NCBI RefSeq assembly: GCF_000797495.1
Contig: NZ_JTGN01000012.1
Span: forward strand, 62,001 to 126,000
Direction: 5' to 3'
Length of the DNA: 64,000 nt
Origin: Robinsoniella peoriensis
GTDB lineage: Bacteria; Bacillota; Clostridia; Lachnospirales; Lachnospiraceae
Shown: piece after piece, positions 24,935 through 33,750 of the stretch
Layout: every line of letters starts with the position of its first letter
How positions within the stretch are numbered: position 1 is the first letter of the stretch
Translations under genes and position numbers: made by a program
Notes under the pieces: model-generated
The model's input: only the letters and a program-made list of their open reading frames with translations
Database searches by the model: none
Told to the model about the DNA's origin: nothing

Positions 24935-25984
24935 TTATGATAAAGGCTTATATTCCTCCACTTGTATATCCTGGAATGTACTCATCCCGTTATAAACTGC
25001 CACTGCCATCTCTAATACCGGAAACAGGGTTACAGCCCCTGTACCCTCTCCCAGACACATATCACAGGTAAGTGCCGCTTCCATTTTTAATGCTTCCAGG
25101 ATCAAATGGGCTGCCGGTTCTTTGGAAACGTGGGAAACAAGCATATATTCTTTAGACAGCGGACAGATATTTACAGCAGCCAGCGCGGCTACGGATGAAA
25201 TAAACCCATCGATTACAATGGGAACCCCGTATACTGCACCTCCTAAAAATACGCCCGTAAGTCCTGCGATATCCAGACCGCCTACTTTTGATAACACGTC
25301 TATGGCATCCCGGGGATCAGGAGTATGCAGTGCAATAGCTTTTTTTATAGTGTGGATCTTACGTTTAAAGCCTTCCGATGAGAGTCCTGCGCCCTTTCCT
25401 GTTACCACTTCCACCGATGTATGTAAAAGAACCGAGGCAACCGCACTGCTCGTTGTAGTATTACCAATACCCATCTCTCCGGTAGCTATGATACGGTAAC
25501 CTTTCTCTTTTAATTCTGCAACCATCTGAATACCAGTTTCAATGGCCTGAACCGTCTCTTCTCTGGTCATTGCCGGTTCTTTTGCCATATTCCTGGTTCC
25601 ATAGGCAATTTTATGATTAATGATACTGGTATCTCTTGCAACTCCTATATCCACCGGGAAAATATCTGCTCCTGCCACCCGGCACATAATACTTGCCGTC
25701 GCCTGCTCTTTCAGAAAATTTTCCGATACGATTGCGGTTACTTCCTGCCCGGTCTGGGTCACACCCTCTTCTACCACACCATTGTCTGCACACATTACTA
25801 CCAATGCTTTTTTCGCCAGATCAATATTACTGCTTTTTGTCATTCCGGAAATCTTCACAAGATAATCTTCCATTTTACCCAGGCTATGCAGCGGCTTTGC
25901 AATACTGTCCCACCTTTTCCTGCAGTTGTTCATTGCACCCTCATCTGGCTCTTTCACAGTCAGAAGCACTTCTTCTAATGTCAT
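24935..25984 (-). CDS. cobT: Nicotinate-nucleotide--dimethylbenzimidazole phosphoribosyltransferase CobT
   Basis: A 349-residue enzyme that makes alpha-ribazole phosphate by activating the lower-ligand base. Family landmarks are RWDSIAKPLHSLGKMED, VVMCADNGVVEEGVTQTGQEV, TGEMGIGNTTTSSAV and the C-terminal catalytic Glu in GEGTGAVTLFPVLEMA. The start is the ATG 8 nt after GGAGG; an in-frame ATG five codons earlier overlaps that site. It leads the cob cluster, with a consensus promoter at 26031-26059 and only a very short leader, so no cobalamin riboswitch controls it here. Confidence 0.96.
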   Translation of the reverse strand: MTLEEVLLTVKEPDEGAMNNCRKRWDSIAKPLHSLGKMEDYLVKISGMTKSSNIDLAKKALVVMCADNGVVEEGVTQTGQEVTAIVSENFLKEQATASIMCRVAGADIFPVDIGVARDTSIINHKIAYGTRNMAKEPAMTREETVQAIETGIQMVAELKEKGYRIIATGEMGIGNTTTSSAVASVLLHTSVEVVTGKGAGLSSEGFKRKIHTIKKAIALHTPDPRDAIDVLSKVGGLDIAGLTGVFLGGAVYGVPIVIDGFISSVAALAAVNICPLSKEYMLVSHVSKEPAAHLILEALKMEAALTCDMCLGEGTGAVTLFPVLEMAVAVYNGMSTFQDIQVEEYKPLS

Positions 25985-26030
25985 TTGTAAGTCCTCCATG
26001 ATTAAATTTTCAAAAAACTCTTTAAATAAT

Positions 26031-26059
26031 ATAATAAGTTACAATAATTTTCATGTCAA
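26031..26059 (-). promoter_or_regulatory. Sigma-A promoter of the cobT operon
   Basis: On the minus strand TTGACA, a 17-bp spacer and TATTAT. The start codon is about 45 bp downstream, which leaves no room for a riboswitch. Confidence 0.75.
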
Positions 26060-26083
26060 GGGAAAGAATGAGGGGATCGACGC

Positions 26084-26115
26084 AAAAAAGGAGACGATGA
26101 CTAAGCATCGCCTCC
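26084..26115 (-). terminator. Terminator after the wall-lysozyme-like gene
   Basis: GGAGGCGATG pairs with CATCGTCTCC (one G-U pair) around a 6-nt loop, followed by TTTTTT on the minus strand, 17 bp past the stop codon. Confidence 0.9.
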
Positions 26116-26131
26116 TAACATCTCCCATGAA

Positions 26132-27562
26132 CTACAAATAACTTAAAGCTTCTGCTTTCTCACTGTTATATCTAGTTCGATAAAGTGGGAAATTACTGAT
26201 TCTGTGATTATATAATCTGTTAATAAAACTTCTGTTTGACGTTCCATTATTTATTCCCGCTGCCTTCACTGCAAGTGCCGCAGAATAGGCTCCATGCTGG
26301 ATAGAGTAGCTGAATACACTTCCTTTTACCACGTCCGGGCGGAACTTAATATTGATACCCATATTCATGAGATATCTTTCAGTTTCATCATAGTATTCCT
26401 GTTTTGCAAATTCATCCTGATATGAAGCAAATAATCTTGGTGCTCTTGCATAAATTGTCTGCCATGCCCGGAAGAATTTCTGGTTGCCTTTCAGCTTCGC
26501 CTTATTTTTCTCCGTAAGGGCATATGCTGCATATGGCTGAAATTCTTTAAAAGTTACCGGATCTTTGGAATAACAGTATTTTACCAGAGGAAGCAGTGAA
26601 TAGCGATAATCGAACTGATACTTTCCACATGCGTTTCCATTGTCTCCACCAGTCTGTCCATAAGCCTCCGGACCCGATTCATATTTCGTAAAGAATAACA
26701 TTTCCTGGGAAACTGACCCGCCGCCGCTTGGATCATTCACATTCTGATTACATTTTCCGCTTGCATCGACCTGATAGGTGACTCCATTGACGGTTATTGT
26801 GGTATTTTTATACATGATTCCATTATCACCAAAATAATACAAAGCTCCGTCAATATTCTGCAAACCTTTTACCATAATACCTTTGTTTGTAAAATAATAT
26901 GTATTTCCGCTGATGTTCTCCCAGCCGGTAGCTGATTTACCATCGCTCTGGAAGTAATATTGGGCATTGTTAACCGTCTGCCAGCCCTTTTGCATAATAC
27001 CAGTTGCAGAGAAATAATAATACTTTCCGCCCATTTTACGAAGTCCGGTAAATGCATAACCATCTTTATTAGTCTTGCGGAAATAATAACGATTTCCCTT
27101 CACTGTCCGAAAACCAAATTTCATCGCTCCGCTGCTGTCAAAATAATATCGCTTTCCACTGATTTTACGGAGTCCTGTAAGCATGATCCCTTTGCTGTTG
27201 CAATAGTATTTTTTCCCTTTTACCGTAAAAAATCCAGTCTTCATCTTACCGGAACTTGTATAATAGTACCATTTCTTTCCGATCTGATACCATCCCTTAC
27301 GGAAATTTGGAATCCATTTCCCGTCTGCCCCGACAAAATACTTTGTTCCGTTGCTTACGACCCACTTATTTTTTACCATGTAGCCTTTAGAATTGAGATA
27401 GTAATCCCCAATCCAGCGGCCTTTTACCTTTTTACCATCATTACCAATATAATAGTAATTCCCTTTTGCAGTCTGTCTCCAATCCGCTTTCGCATTCAAT
27501 GGCTGAGTTACGATAAATGCGACAAACATCACTGCTACAGCTGTTAATATCTTTTTTTTCAC
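26132..27562 (-). CDS. Secreted wall-binding-repeat protein with a lysozyme-like C-terminal domain
   Basis: A 476-residue exported protein. Residues 1-26 are a signal peptide (ILTAVAVMFVAFIVTQPLNAKA). About residues 27-270 hold some ten aromatic CW-type repeats of the G-x-x-YYF-x-x-x-G-x(M)-x-x-G kind, as in choline- or glucan-binding proteins. After a Ser/Gly linker, the last 190 residues (TKYESGPEAYGQTGGDNGNACGKYQFD) look like a phage/VgrG-associated lysozyme-like fold with a candidate catalytic Glu in KYESGP; this part is inference. The start is the GTG 9 nt after AGGGAG; an earlier TTG would spoil the signal peptide. Confidence 0.82.
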   Translation of the reverse strand: MKKKILTAVAVMFVAFIVTQPLNAKADWRQTAKGNYYYIGNDGKKVKGRWIGDYYLNSKGYMVKNKWVVSNGTKYFVGADGKWIPNFRKGWYQIGKKWYYYTSSGKMKTGFFTVKGKKYYCNSKGIMLTGLRKISGKRYYFDSSGAMKFGFRTVKGNRYYFRKTNKDGYAFTGLRKMGGKYYYFSATGIMQKGWQTVNNAQYYFQSDGKSATGWENISGNTYYFTNKGIMVKGLQNIDGALYYFGDNGIMYKNTTITVNGVTYQVDASGKCNQNVNDPSGGGSVSQEMLFFTKYESGPEAYGQTGGDNGNACGKYQFDYRYSLLPLVKYCYSKDPVTFKEFQPYAAYALTEKNKAKLKGNQKFFRAWQTIYARAPRLFASYQDEFAKQEYYDETERYLMNMGINIKFRPDVVKGSVFSYSIQHGAYSAALAVKAAGINNGTSNRSFINRLYNHRISNFPLYRTRYNSEKAEALSYL

Positions 27563-27599
27563 TTGTAAAATCTCCCTGTTCAATCTTCATCATACGATG

Positions 27600-28340
27600 T
27601 TAATAAGTTTTGCGGAAGTAATGGTCACCAATCTTTAACGGCCCCCATACTCCAGTTGTAAAATACAGATATCCAGGTACATTATTCACTCCCGTAAGAG
27701 CATCTTTTGCAGCCTTGATACATTCGGATGGCACAGCCTGACCGCTTTCTAACAACCAGCTCAGCATTCCATTCATTGCAGGCGTAAACTGCCCGCTTTG
27801 ATATACGACCTCCTGTATCGTATTCGGGAAACTGCTGTCATTGACACGATTTAAAATTACATTTGCCACTGCCAGTTTTCCTTCATAGGACTGATTCCCT
27901 GCTTCCAGATAAGTAATCGCAGACAACAGCCGTACATCTTTTGTATTCCGAATTTTTCCAGGAACTTTTTTGCCGTTCTTACCGGCATAATACATACCCA
28001 CCCATTTGTTCCTGACCATAACTCCATTCCTGCCATAATAGTAGTCTCCTACCCACTGGTTAGAAATACGCCCTTTCTCGTAATCGCAATAATACCATTT
28101 CTTCTTTACCTTAATCCGTCCGGTTTTCAGCCATCCCTTTGAATCAAAGTAATAATATTTACCATTAATTCTTTTCCATTTGTTCTTAACATACTTTTTT
28201 CTGACCGTATTTTCAGACGAAACTGTGTATTTCCAGCGGTCTCCTTTGTAACGTTTCCATGCTGCCTGGCTGTCCATAGATATAGAAGCCAGCAAAACAA
28301 ACAATAGAACCAATGACAATATTCTTTTTAATTCCTTCAT
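27600..28340 (-). CDS. SleB/CwlJ-type cell wall hydrolase with wall-binding repeats
   Basis: A 246-residue exported protein: signal peptide (ILSLVLLFVLLASISMDSQA), four or so CW-type aromatic repeats at residues 30-130, and a C-terminal Hydrolase_2 domain (SAITYLEAGNQSYEGKLAVANVILNRVNDSSFPNTIQEVVYQSGQF, with catalytic Glu in YLEAG). Such enzymes cleave peptidoglycan, often in spore germination. AAAGGA lies before the ATG. The gene shares repeat type and strand with the lysozyme-like gene 37 bp downstream, so the two probably form one secreted wall-remodelling operon. Confidence 0.9.
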   Translation of the reverse strand: MKELKRILSLVLLFVLLASISMDSQAAWKRYKGDRWKYTVSSENTVRKKYVKNKWKRINGKYYYFDSKGWLKTGRIKVKKKWYYCDYEKGRISNQWVGDYYYGRNGVMVRNKWVGMYYAGKNGKKVPGKIRNTKDVRLLSAITYLEAGNQSYEGKLAVANVILNRVNDSSFPNTIQEVVYQSGQFTPAMNGMLSWLLESGQAVPSECIKAAKDALTGVNNVPGYLYFTTGVWGPLKIGDHYFRKTY

Positions 28341-28472
28341 ACTCGTTCCTTTCGTGAAACTCCCCGTGGAACCCCTCGTATATTTATTACGATTATATTA
28401 AGAATATGAAGATATTATAAAACATTTACTAGTATTTGTCAATTTTTTGTTTCATTTCTATTTCGACAGAAA

Positions 28473-28504
28473 CAGCGGCATCCGAAATTGATCGAATGCC
28501 GCTG
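28473..28504 (-). terminator. Hairpin after spoIVA
   Basis: CAGCGGCAT and ATGCCGCTG form a perfect 9-bp stem with a 14-nt loop, followed by TTTCTGTC on the minus strand; the T-run is weak but the position, 15 bp past the stop, fits a terminator. Confidence 0.65.
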
Positions 28505-28519
28505 CACGATTCTGATTAC

Positions 28520-29986
28520 CTATATGATGATACAAATAAGGCTTCCATTAGACTCATTTACAATTTTCTTCATCGTATCCTGAAGTTTTGTCTGGCTTTC
28601 TTCTCCAATTTTCGCAAGCTTTGTATGAATTCCATCATCTACCAGCTGTTCGATTGATTTTCCAAAAATATTTGTATTCCAGATTCCATCCTTGGCACTA
28701 TTTTCATTAATAAATGACATCAGATCCTGCGCCTGCTGCTCACTGCCTACAATGGGTGCAATTTCCGTCTCAATGTCAGCCCGGATCAGATGAACCGATG
28801 GGCTGGCTGCTTTGATTTTCACGCCGAATTTACTGCCCTGCTTAATGACTACCGGGGCATCCAGAACAATTTCTTCCTGATTCGGCGTAATAATTCCATA
28901 TCCGGTATTTCTGACTGCATCCAGGGCATTTTCTACTTTTTCGTATTCGCCCTTCTTCCTGGAAAGTTCTTTAATAATAGAAAGAAGCTGATATTCGCCC
29001 TGGATCGGAACTCCCGCCATATCACTGAGCATCTCGTAGTAATATGTATCGTCCAGATCTATACGGACTTTGGCAGTTCCCTGGGATAGCTCGATTGCGT
29101 CAAGCTTCACACTATTAATAAAGTCATAATCCATCTGCAGCGCTTCATTGGAAATATCCCGGATATGCTGCATTTTTTTCATAATATCCCGTATGCTTTT
29201 AATCAGGCTTTCCTTTATCACATGGTCGCCCGGAAGCATTTCTACCCATTTGGGCACATAAAATTCAATCTTAACCAGCGGGAATTCGTATAGTACCTGT
29301 TCCAGGATTTTGCTTACATCTTCTTTTTTCAACTGCTCACAGTTTACCGGCATCGCAGTAACCCCATAAGTATCGAAGATATAAGATGCCGCCTGCTTTG
29401 CCTCTTCTCCATAAGGGCGTTCTGAATTAACCAATACCAGGAATGGTTTTCCGATGTTCTTTAATTCTGTGATCGCACGTTTTTCCGGCTCCAGATAATT
29501 TTCTCTTGGTATTTCTCCAAATGTTCCGTCACAGGTAACTACTAATCCGATGGTAGCATGGTCACGAATAACTTTTCTTGTTCCGATTTCAGCCGCCTGG
29601 GTAAACGGAATTTCTTTTTCCGACCAGGGTGTCTTAACCATACGAACCTTCTCATTGTCATCCATTCCTGCTGCGCCTTTTACCATGTAGCCTACGCAGT
29701 CGATCAGCCGCATTCTAACATCCACATCTTCAGATAAAGACAGTTTTGCTGCTTCTTTTGGTATGAATTTCGGTTCTACGGTAGTTATGGTACGTCCTTT
29801 GCCGCTGGTTGGCATTTCATCTGTTGCAATCGCCTTGTCGTTTTCTTTTAACGCCGGCAATACCATCAGTTCCATAAATCTACGGATGAAGGTAGATTTT
29901 CCTGTCCTTACAGGCCCAACTACGCCGATGAAGATCTCACCTTTGGTACGGGCTTGTATATCTTTGTATAAATTGAATTCTTCCAT
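28520..29986 (-). CDS. spoIVA: Stage IV sporulation protein A (spore coat ATPase)
   Basis: A 488-residue ATPase that polymerises on the forespore to form the coat basement layer. Walker A is GPVRTGKS near residue 24, DEMPTSGKGRTITTVEPKF is switch-like, and MRLIDCVGYMVKGA is the Walker B region. The C-terminus ends in hydrophobic ICIII as expected for membrane/SpoVM contact. The start MEEFNLYKDIQ follows GAGGGGG by 7 nt; an upstream in-frame ATG would add 26 unrelated residues. The ribosome binding site is buried in a 15-bp hairpin (see 29994-30030). Confidence 0.97.
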   Translation of the reverse strand: MEEFNLYKDIQARTKGEIFIGVVGPVRTGKSTFIRRFMELMVLPALKENDKAIATDEMPTSGKGRTITTVEPKFIPKEAAKLSLSEDVDVRMRLIDCVGYMVKGAAGMDDNEKVRMVKTPWSEKEIPFTQAAEIGTRKVIRDHATIGLVVTCDGTFGEIPRENYLEPEKRAITELKNIGKPFLVLVNSERPYGEEAKQAASYIFDTYGVTAMPVNCEQLKKEDVSKILEQVLYEFPLVKIEFYVPKWVEMLPGDHVIKESLIKSIRDIMKKMQHIRDISNEALQMDYDFINSVKLDAIELSQGTAKVRIDLDDTYYYEMLSDMAGVPIQGEYQLLSIIKELSRKKGEYEKVENALDAVRNTGYGIITPNQEEIVLDAPVVIKQGSKFGVKIKAASPSVHLIRADIETEIAPIVGSEQQAQDLMSFINENSAKDGIWNTNIFGKSIEQLVDDGIHTKLAKIGEESQTKLQDTMKKIVNESNGSLICIII

Positions 29987-29993
29987 TAAAATA

Positions 29994-30030
29994 CCCCCTC
30001 TATATACTGGTATAGTATATGCAGAGGGGG
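29994..30030 (-). promoter_or_regulatory. Hairpin covering the spoIVA ribosome binding site
   Basis: On the minus strand CCCCCTCT-GC-ATATACT pairs with AGTATAT-AGAGGGGG: 15 pairs with a 2-nt bulge and a 5-nt loop. The AGAGGGGG arm is the ribosome binding site of spoIVA. It is followed by TATTTT, so it could also weakly terminate the upstream hydrogenase transcript. Confidence 0.65.
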
Positions 30031-30089
30031 CCAATGATAGAATCATTGATGAATCATTTTTCAAAAACTGAATTTAGTAAAGTAACCGA

Positions 30090-31823
30090 TTATTCTTCTC
30101 CCGGCATCTTCCAGCTATGATGATCGGTATGCAACAGTTCATGGGCACGATGTGACAGAGGACGCTGCAAATAATGCTGGTAACATTGTACAATAGACGG
30201 ATTCTCATGAGAGAACCGTATATCGCTTACTTTATCCAGTCCATAGAGATTTGCTGCACGCACTTCCGCCAGTTCTTCTCCATCCTGAATTGGCTGTCCG
30301 CCGCCGCCGGAACATCCGCCCGGACATGCCATAATTTCAACAAAGTCTACGTCCGTCTTTCCTTTTCGGATAGCTTTGATTAGCTCCCTGGCATTTCCAA
30401 GACCACTGGCTACCGCTACACGCAGGGGAGTTCCGGCCAGATCAAAGGTTGCTTCTTTCCATCCTTTCATACCACGTACATCTTTAAATGCGTCAGGATC
30501 CGGATTCTCATTTGTTACGAAATAATAAGCTGTACGAAGAGCGGCTTCCATAACGCCGCCTGTTGCACCAAAGATCACACCGGCACCTGAGCCAATACCA
30601 AGAGGCATATCGAATTCTTCCTCTTCCAATTCCTTTGCCGCGATATGTTCGGCTCGGATCATCCGGTCTATTTCTCTGGTTGTAAGCACTACATCCACAT
30701 CTGGTCCAGCACCGGCATCATTGATGGTGGGTATTGCACACTCATGCTTTTTCGCAAGGCATGGCATAATGGAAATGGAATAAATTCTGGAAGGATCTAC
30801 CCCAAGTAAGTCCGCATAATAACTCTTCGCCATTGCTCCAAACATCTGCTGCGGTGATTTGGCGGTAGACAACTGATCTACCATATCCGGATACTGTGCT
30901 TTTAAGAAACGTACCCACCCCGGACAGCAGGAGGTAAACATCGGAAACTTCTCCTTTTCTTTATTTTCCACTTTCTTTAAGAACTCGCTTGCTTCTTCCA
31001 TAATTGTGAGGTCAGCAGAAAAATCCGTATCAAAAATATAATCAAATCCCATCTTCCGAAGGGCAGAAACTAGGCGGTTCACAGTGGCAAATTCCCGGTC
31101 CAGTCCCAAAGGCTCGCCCCATGCTGCACGGACGGACGGTGCAATCTGCACTACTGTAATTTTATCCGGATCTGCGAGGGCATCGAATACCCGGTCTGTA
31201 TCATCTCTTTCCCGAAGTGCCCCAACCGGGCAATGGGTAATACACTGTCCGCACAGGGTACAGTCTGCCTCTTCCAAAGTACGGTTCCCGGATACATCTA
31301 CCGTGGTACGGGAACCGGTATTGGCAAGATCCCATACATTTAAACTCTGGATCTTATCACAAACCTGGATGCAGCGCATACATTTGATACATTTTTCATA
31401 ATTACGAAGCAGCGGAAATTCCTTCGACCCTTTTATATGGGACAGCTTCGTCTTATAAGGTACATGATAAATACCCAGATCATTGGAAATCTTCTGGAGA
31501 TTGCAATTTCCGCTTCGGACACAGGAAGGGCAATTACAGTCATGCTGAGATAAAATAAGTTTCACATTAGTCATTCTGGTTTTACGTACCTTAGGGCTGT
31601 TGGTATGGATTACCATTCCGTCTTCTACCACGTTGTTGCATGCGGTAACTAATTTGGTGATCCCTTCTACTTCAACTACACAGACTCTGCAGGCTCCGAT
31701 TTCATTTATTTCTTTTAAATAACACAGAGTCGGGATATGAATTCCTGCACTTTTTGCTGCTTCTAAAATGGTAGTGCCTTCCGCTGCTTCTATCTGCTGT
31801 TTATCGATTGTCAATTTTACCAT
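30090..31823 (-). CDS. [FeFe] hydrogenase, second catalytic subunit of the operon
   Basis: A 577-residue iron-only hydrogenase of the NADH-dependent multi-subunit type. N-terminal [2Fe-2S] ferredoxin domain (CYLKEINEIGACRVCVVE), His-Cys3 cluster region (HDCNCPSCVRSGNC), two [4Fe-4S] motifs (CIKCMRCIQVC; CTLCGQCITHCP), then the H-cluster domain with L1 TSCCPGW, L2 MPCLAKKHE and L3 MACPGGCSGGGGQP, all Cys ligands present. It ends the operon and overlaps the flavoprotein gene by 7 bp. Likely role: H2 production or uptake coupled to pyridine nucleotide and ferredoxin. Confidence 0.95.
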   Translation of the reverse strand: MVKLTIDKQQIEAAEGTTILEAAKSAGIHIPTLCYLKEINEIGACRVCVVEVEGITKLVTACNNVVEDGMVIHTNSPKVRKTRMTNVKLILSQHDCNCPSCVRSGNCNLQKISNDLGIYHVPYKTKLSHIKGSKEFPLLRNYEKCIKCMRCIQVCDKIQSLNVWDLANTGSRTTVDVSGNRTLEEADCTLCGQCITHCPVGALRERDDTDRVFDALADPDKITVVQIAPSVRAAWGEPLGLDREFATVNRLVSALRKMGFDYIFDTDFSADLTIMEEASEFLKKVENKEKEKFPMFTSCCPGWVRFLKAQYPDMVDQLSTAKSPQQMFGAMAKSYYADLLGVDPSRIYSISIMPCLAKKHECAIPTINDAGAGPDVDVVLTTREIDRMIRAEHIAAKELEEEEFDMPLGIGSGAGVIFGATGGVMEAALRTAYYFVTNENPDPDAFKDVRGMKGWKEATFDLAGTPLRVAVASGLGNARELIKAIRKGKTDVDFVEIMACPGGCSGGGGQPIQDGEELAEVRAANLYGLDKVSDIRFSHENPSIVQCYQHYLQRPLSHRAHELLHTDHHSWKMPGEE

Positions 31824-33649
31824 TTTTCTATCCTCCCTCCTTTAAATACGCCAAATCCAAAATGATCACAGCGCAGACATCTTCTGGATTCCTGACATGC
31901 TTCTTCATGAGTCATGCCGCATTCAATCAGTTCAAAATCATCTTTTCGTTCGGAAGCATCCCGTTCTTTCATGGTAACACGTCCACAGGCATTTCTGTCA
32001 TCCAGCCTGATTTTCGGGATCTCTACATCTGATTTGATCGTGTGCTTAAATCCAAGATATTCATCGATATTGGCAGCCGCCACTTTACCTGCAGCAATTG
32101 CACGAATAACCGTAGCCGGTCCGGTAACACAGTCACCTCCGGCAAATACGCCCGGGATATCTTTGATTCCACTCCAGCTTAGGGCTTCAATAACTCCTCG
32201 TTTTACTGGAATTCCATATTCTTCAAAGGCTTTGGACTCGATACCCTGTCCGATTGCCACAATAACCATATCGCAGTCCAGGCGAACTTCTTCCTGCGCA
32301 GCTGTTGCAGGTGCCGGTCTTCCTCTTTGCACCAGACCAATAATCTGAGGCTGAACCCAGAGTGCACATGCATTTCCATTTTCATCCTGTTCAATGCGAA
32401 GGGGTGCCTGGAGTTCTAATACTTCACAGCCCTCTGCAATGGCGCCCTGTACTTCTTCGGGCATTGCTGTCATATCTTCAATACGCCTGCGGTAGACGAT
32501 TCTTACTTTTTTCGCACCAAGGCGGACTGCTGATCTTGCAACATCCATAGCAACATTACCGCCGCCGACTACAATGATATCTTTTCCGTCAAATTCGGGC
32601 ATTTCATTATCACCGATACTTCTGAGCATTTCAACTGCAGATACAACTCCAGTGGCTTCTTCACCTTCAATACCGATCTTTTTATCAATATGAGCACCAA
32701 TGGCAATATAGACCGCATCAAACTGGTTGCGGATATCCACGATATTGGGATTTTCCCCAACCGTTACTTCCGTCTTAACCTTGACACCGATTGACAACAG
32801 TTCATCTATTTCCTTATCCAGAGCGATGCGGGGCAGCCTGTAATTAGGAATCCCGTAACGAAGCATACCGCCCAGCTGCTTTCTCTGCTCATAAATCGTC
32901 ACTTGATGCCCCATTAAAGCTAAATAATAAGCAGCACTGATTCCGCCCGGTCCGCCTCCTATGATTGCAACCTTTTTACCGGTTGCTTTTGCCGGCTCCG
33001 GTACCGGAACGTCACCTGCATGATCGATTGCATAACGTTTTAATCCACGGATATTAACCGCATCATCTATCATATTCCTGCGGCATCTGGCCTCACAGGG
33101 ATGTTCACAGATCAATGCGCATACGGACGGCATAGGATTATCTTTACGGATTAATGCTACCGCATCTGCATATCGTTCTTCAGCCACCAGGGCGATGTAT
33201 CCTGGTATATCTACTCCCGCAGGACACAGAGCAACACATGGTACCGGCTGATTCAATTCACAGGTACATCTTCCACGCAGTATATGCTCTTCAAAATCAT
33301 CTCGAAAGCCATGCACGCCTTTTAACACCATATTTGCTGCTTCATAGCCAATTGCACAATCTGCGGAATAATAAATGCTTCTGGCTGTTTCTTCGATCAA
33401 ATCAATGGTTTCCATCTTTGCATTTCCATCCAGAACATCTTCCAGCAAACATTGAAGCTGTCCTAATCCTACCCTGCAGGGAACACATTTTCCGCAAGTC
33501 TGTGCATGACAGACCTTCAGGAAAGATACTGCCAGGTCTACCGGACACAATCCTGGTGGACTGGCAACGATTCTGCGTTCCAAATCCTTGTAGAGCTCTT
33601 CGACTGTGGTCTGGGCCTGATTTCTAGTAATAATACTAAGCCTGCTCAT
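31817..33649 (-). CDS. GltD/NfnB-like FAD/NAD(P) oxidoreductase with NuoF-like N-terminal part
   Basis: A 610-residue fusion. Residues 1-125 look like the Fe-S C-terminal part of NuoF (CHAQTCGKCVPCRVGLGQL). Then comes a glutamate-synthase small-subunit-like region: N-terminal Cys motifs (CVALCPAGVDIPGYI; CALICEHPCEARCRR), FAD-binding GGGPGGISAAYYLALMGH, NAD(P)-binding VVGGGNVAMDVARSAVRLGA, and GDCVTGPATVIRAIAAGK. A Cys-containing tail (ESRRCLRCDHFG) ends it. It is flanked by two hydrogenases, which suggests a subunit that links NAD(P)H to hydrogenase, perhaps by flavin-based bifurcation; the partner acceptor is not known. Confidence 0.88.
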   Translation of the reverse strand: MSRLSIITRNQAQTTVEELYKDLERRIVASPPGLCPVDLAVSFLKVCHAQTCGKCVPCRVGLGQLQCLLEDVLDGNAKMETIDLIEETARSIYYSADCAIGYEAANMVLKGVHGFRDDFEEHILRGRCTCELNQPVPCVALCPAGVDIPGYIALVAEERYADAVALIRKDNPMPSVCALICEHPCEARCRRNMIDDAVNIRGLKRYAIDHAGDVPVPEPAKATGKKVAIIGGGPGGISAAYYLALMGHQVTIYEQRKQLGGMLRYGIPNYRLPRIALDKEIDELLSIGVKVKTEVTVGENPNIVDIRNQFDAVYIAIGAHIDKKIGIEGEEATGVVSAVEMLRSIGDNEMPEFDGKDIIVVGGGNVAMDVARSAVRLGAKKVRIVYRRRIEDMTAMPEEVQGAIAEGCEVLELQAPLRIEQDENGNACALWVQPQIIGLVQRGRPAPATAAQEEVRLDCDMVIVAIGQGIESKAFEEYGIPVKRGVIEALSWSGIKDIPGVFAGGDCVTGPATVIRAIAAGKVAAANIDEYLGFKHTIKSDVEIPKIRLDDRNACGRVTMKERDASERKDDFELIECGMTHEEACQESRRCLRCDHFGFGVFKGGRIEKW

Positions 33650-33704
33650 ATTTCTTTCATCTCCGTTTCTTAAATTTTCTTTTGTTATTTAAATAACACA
33701 AGGA

Positions 33705-33729
33705 GGGACTAACCCTTTCGGGCAGTCCC
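33705..33729 (-). promoter_or_regulatory. Hairpin inside the hydrogenase operon
   Basis: GGGACTGCCC and GGGTTAGTCCC fold around a GAAA tetraloop in the 101-bp gap between the first hydrogenase and the flavoprotein genes. No T-run follows, so mRNA processing or stability control is more likely than termination. Confidence 0.5.
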
Positions 33730-33750
33730 AAAATGTATTTATTTACTTAA

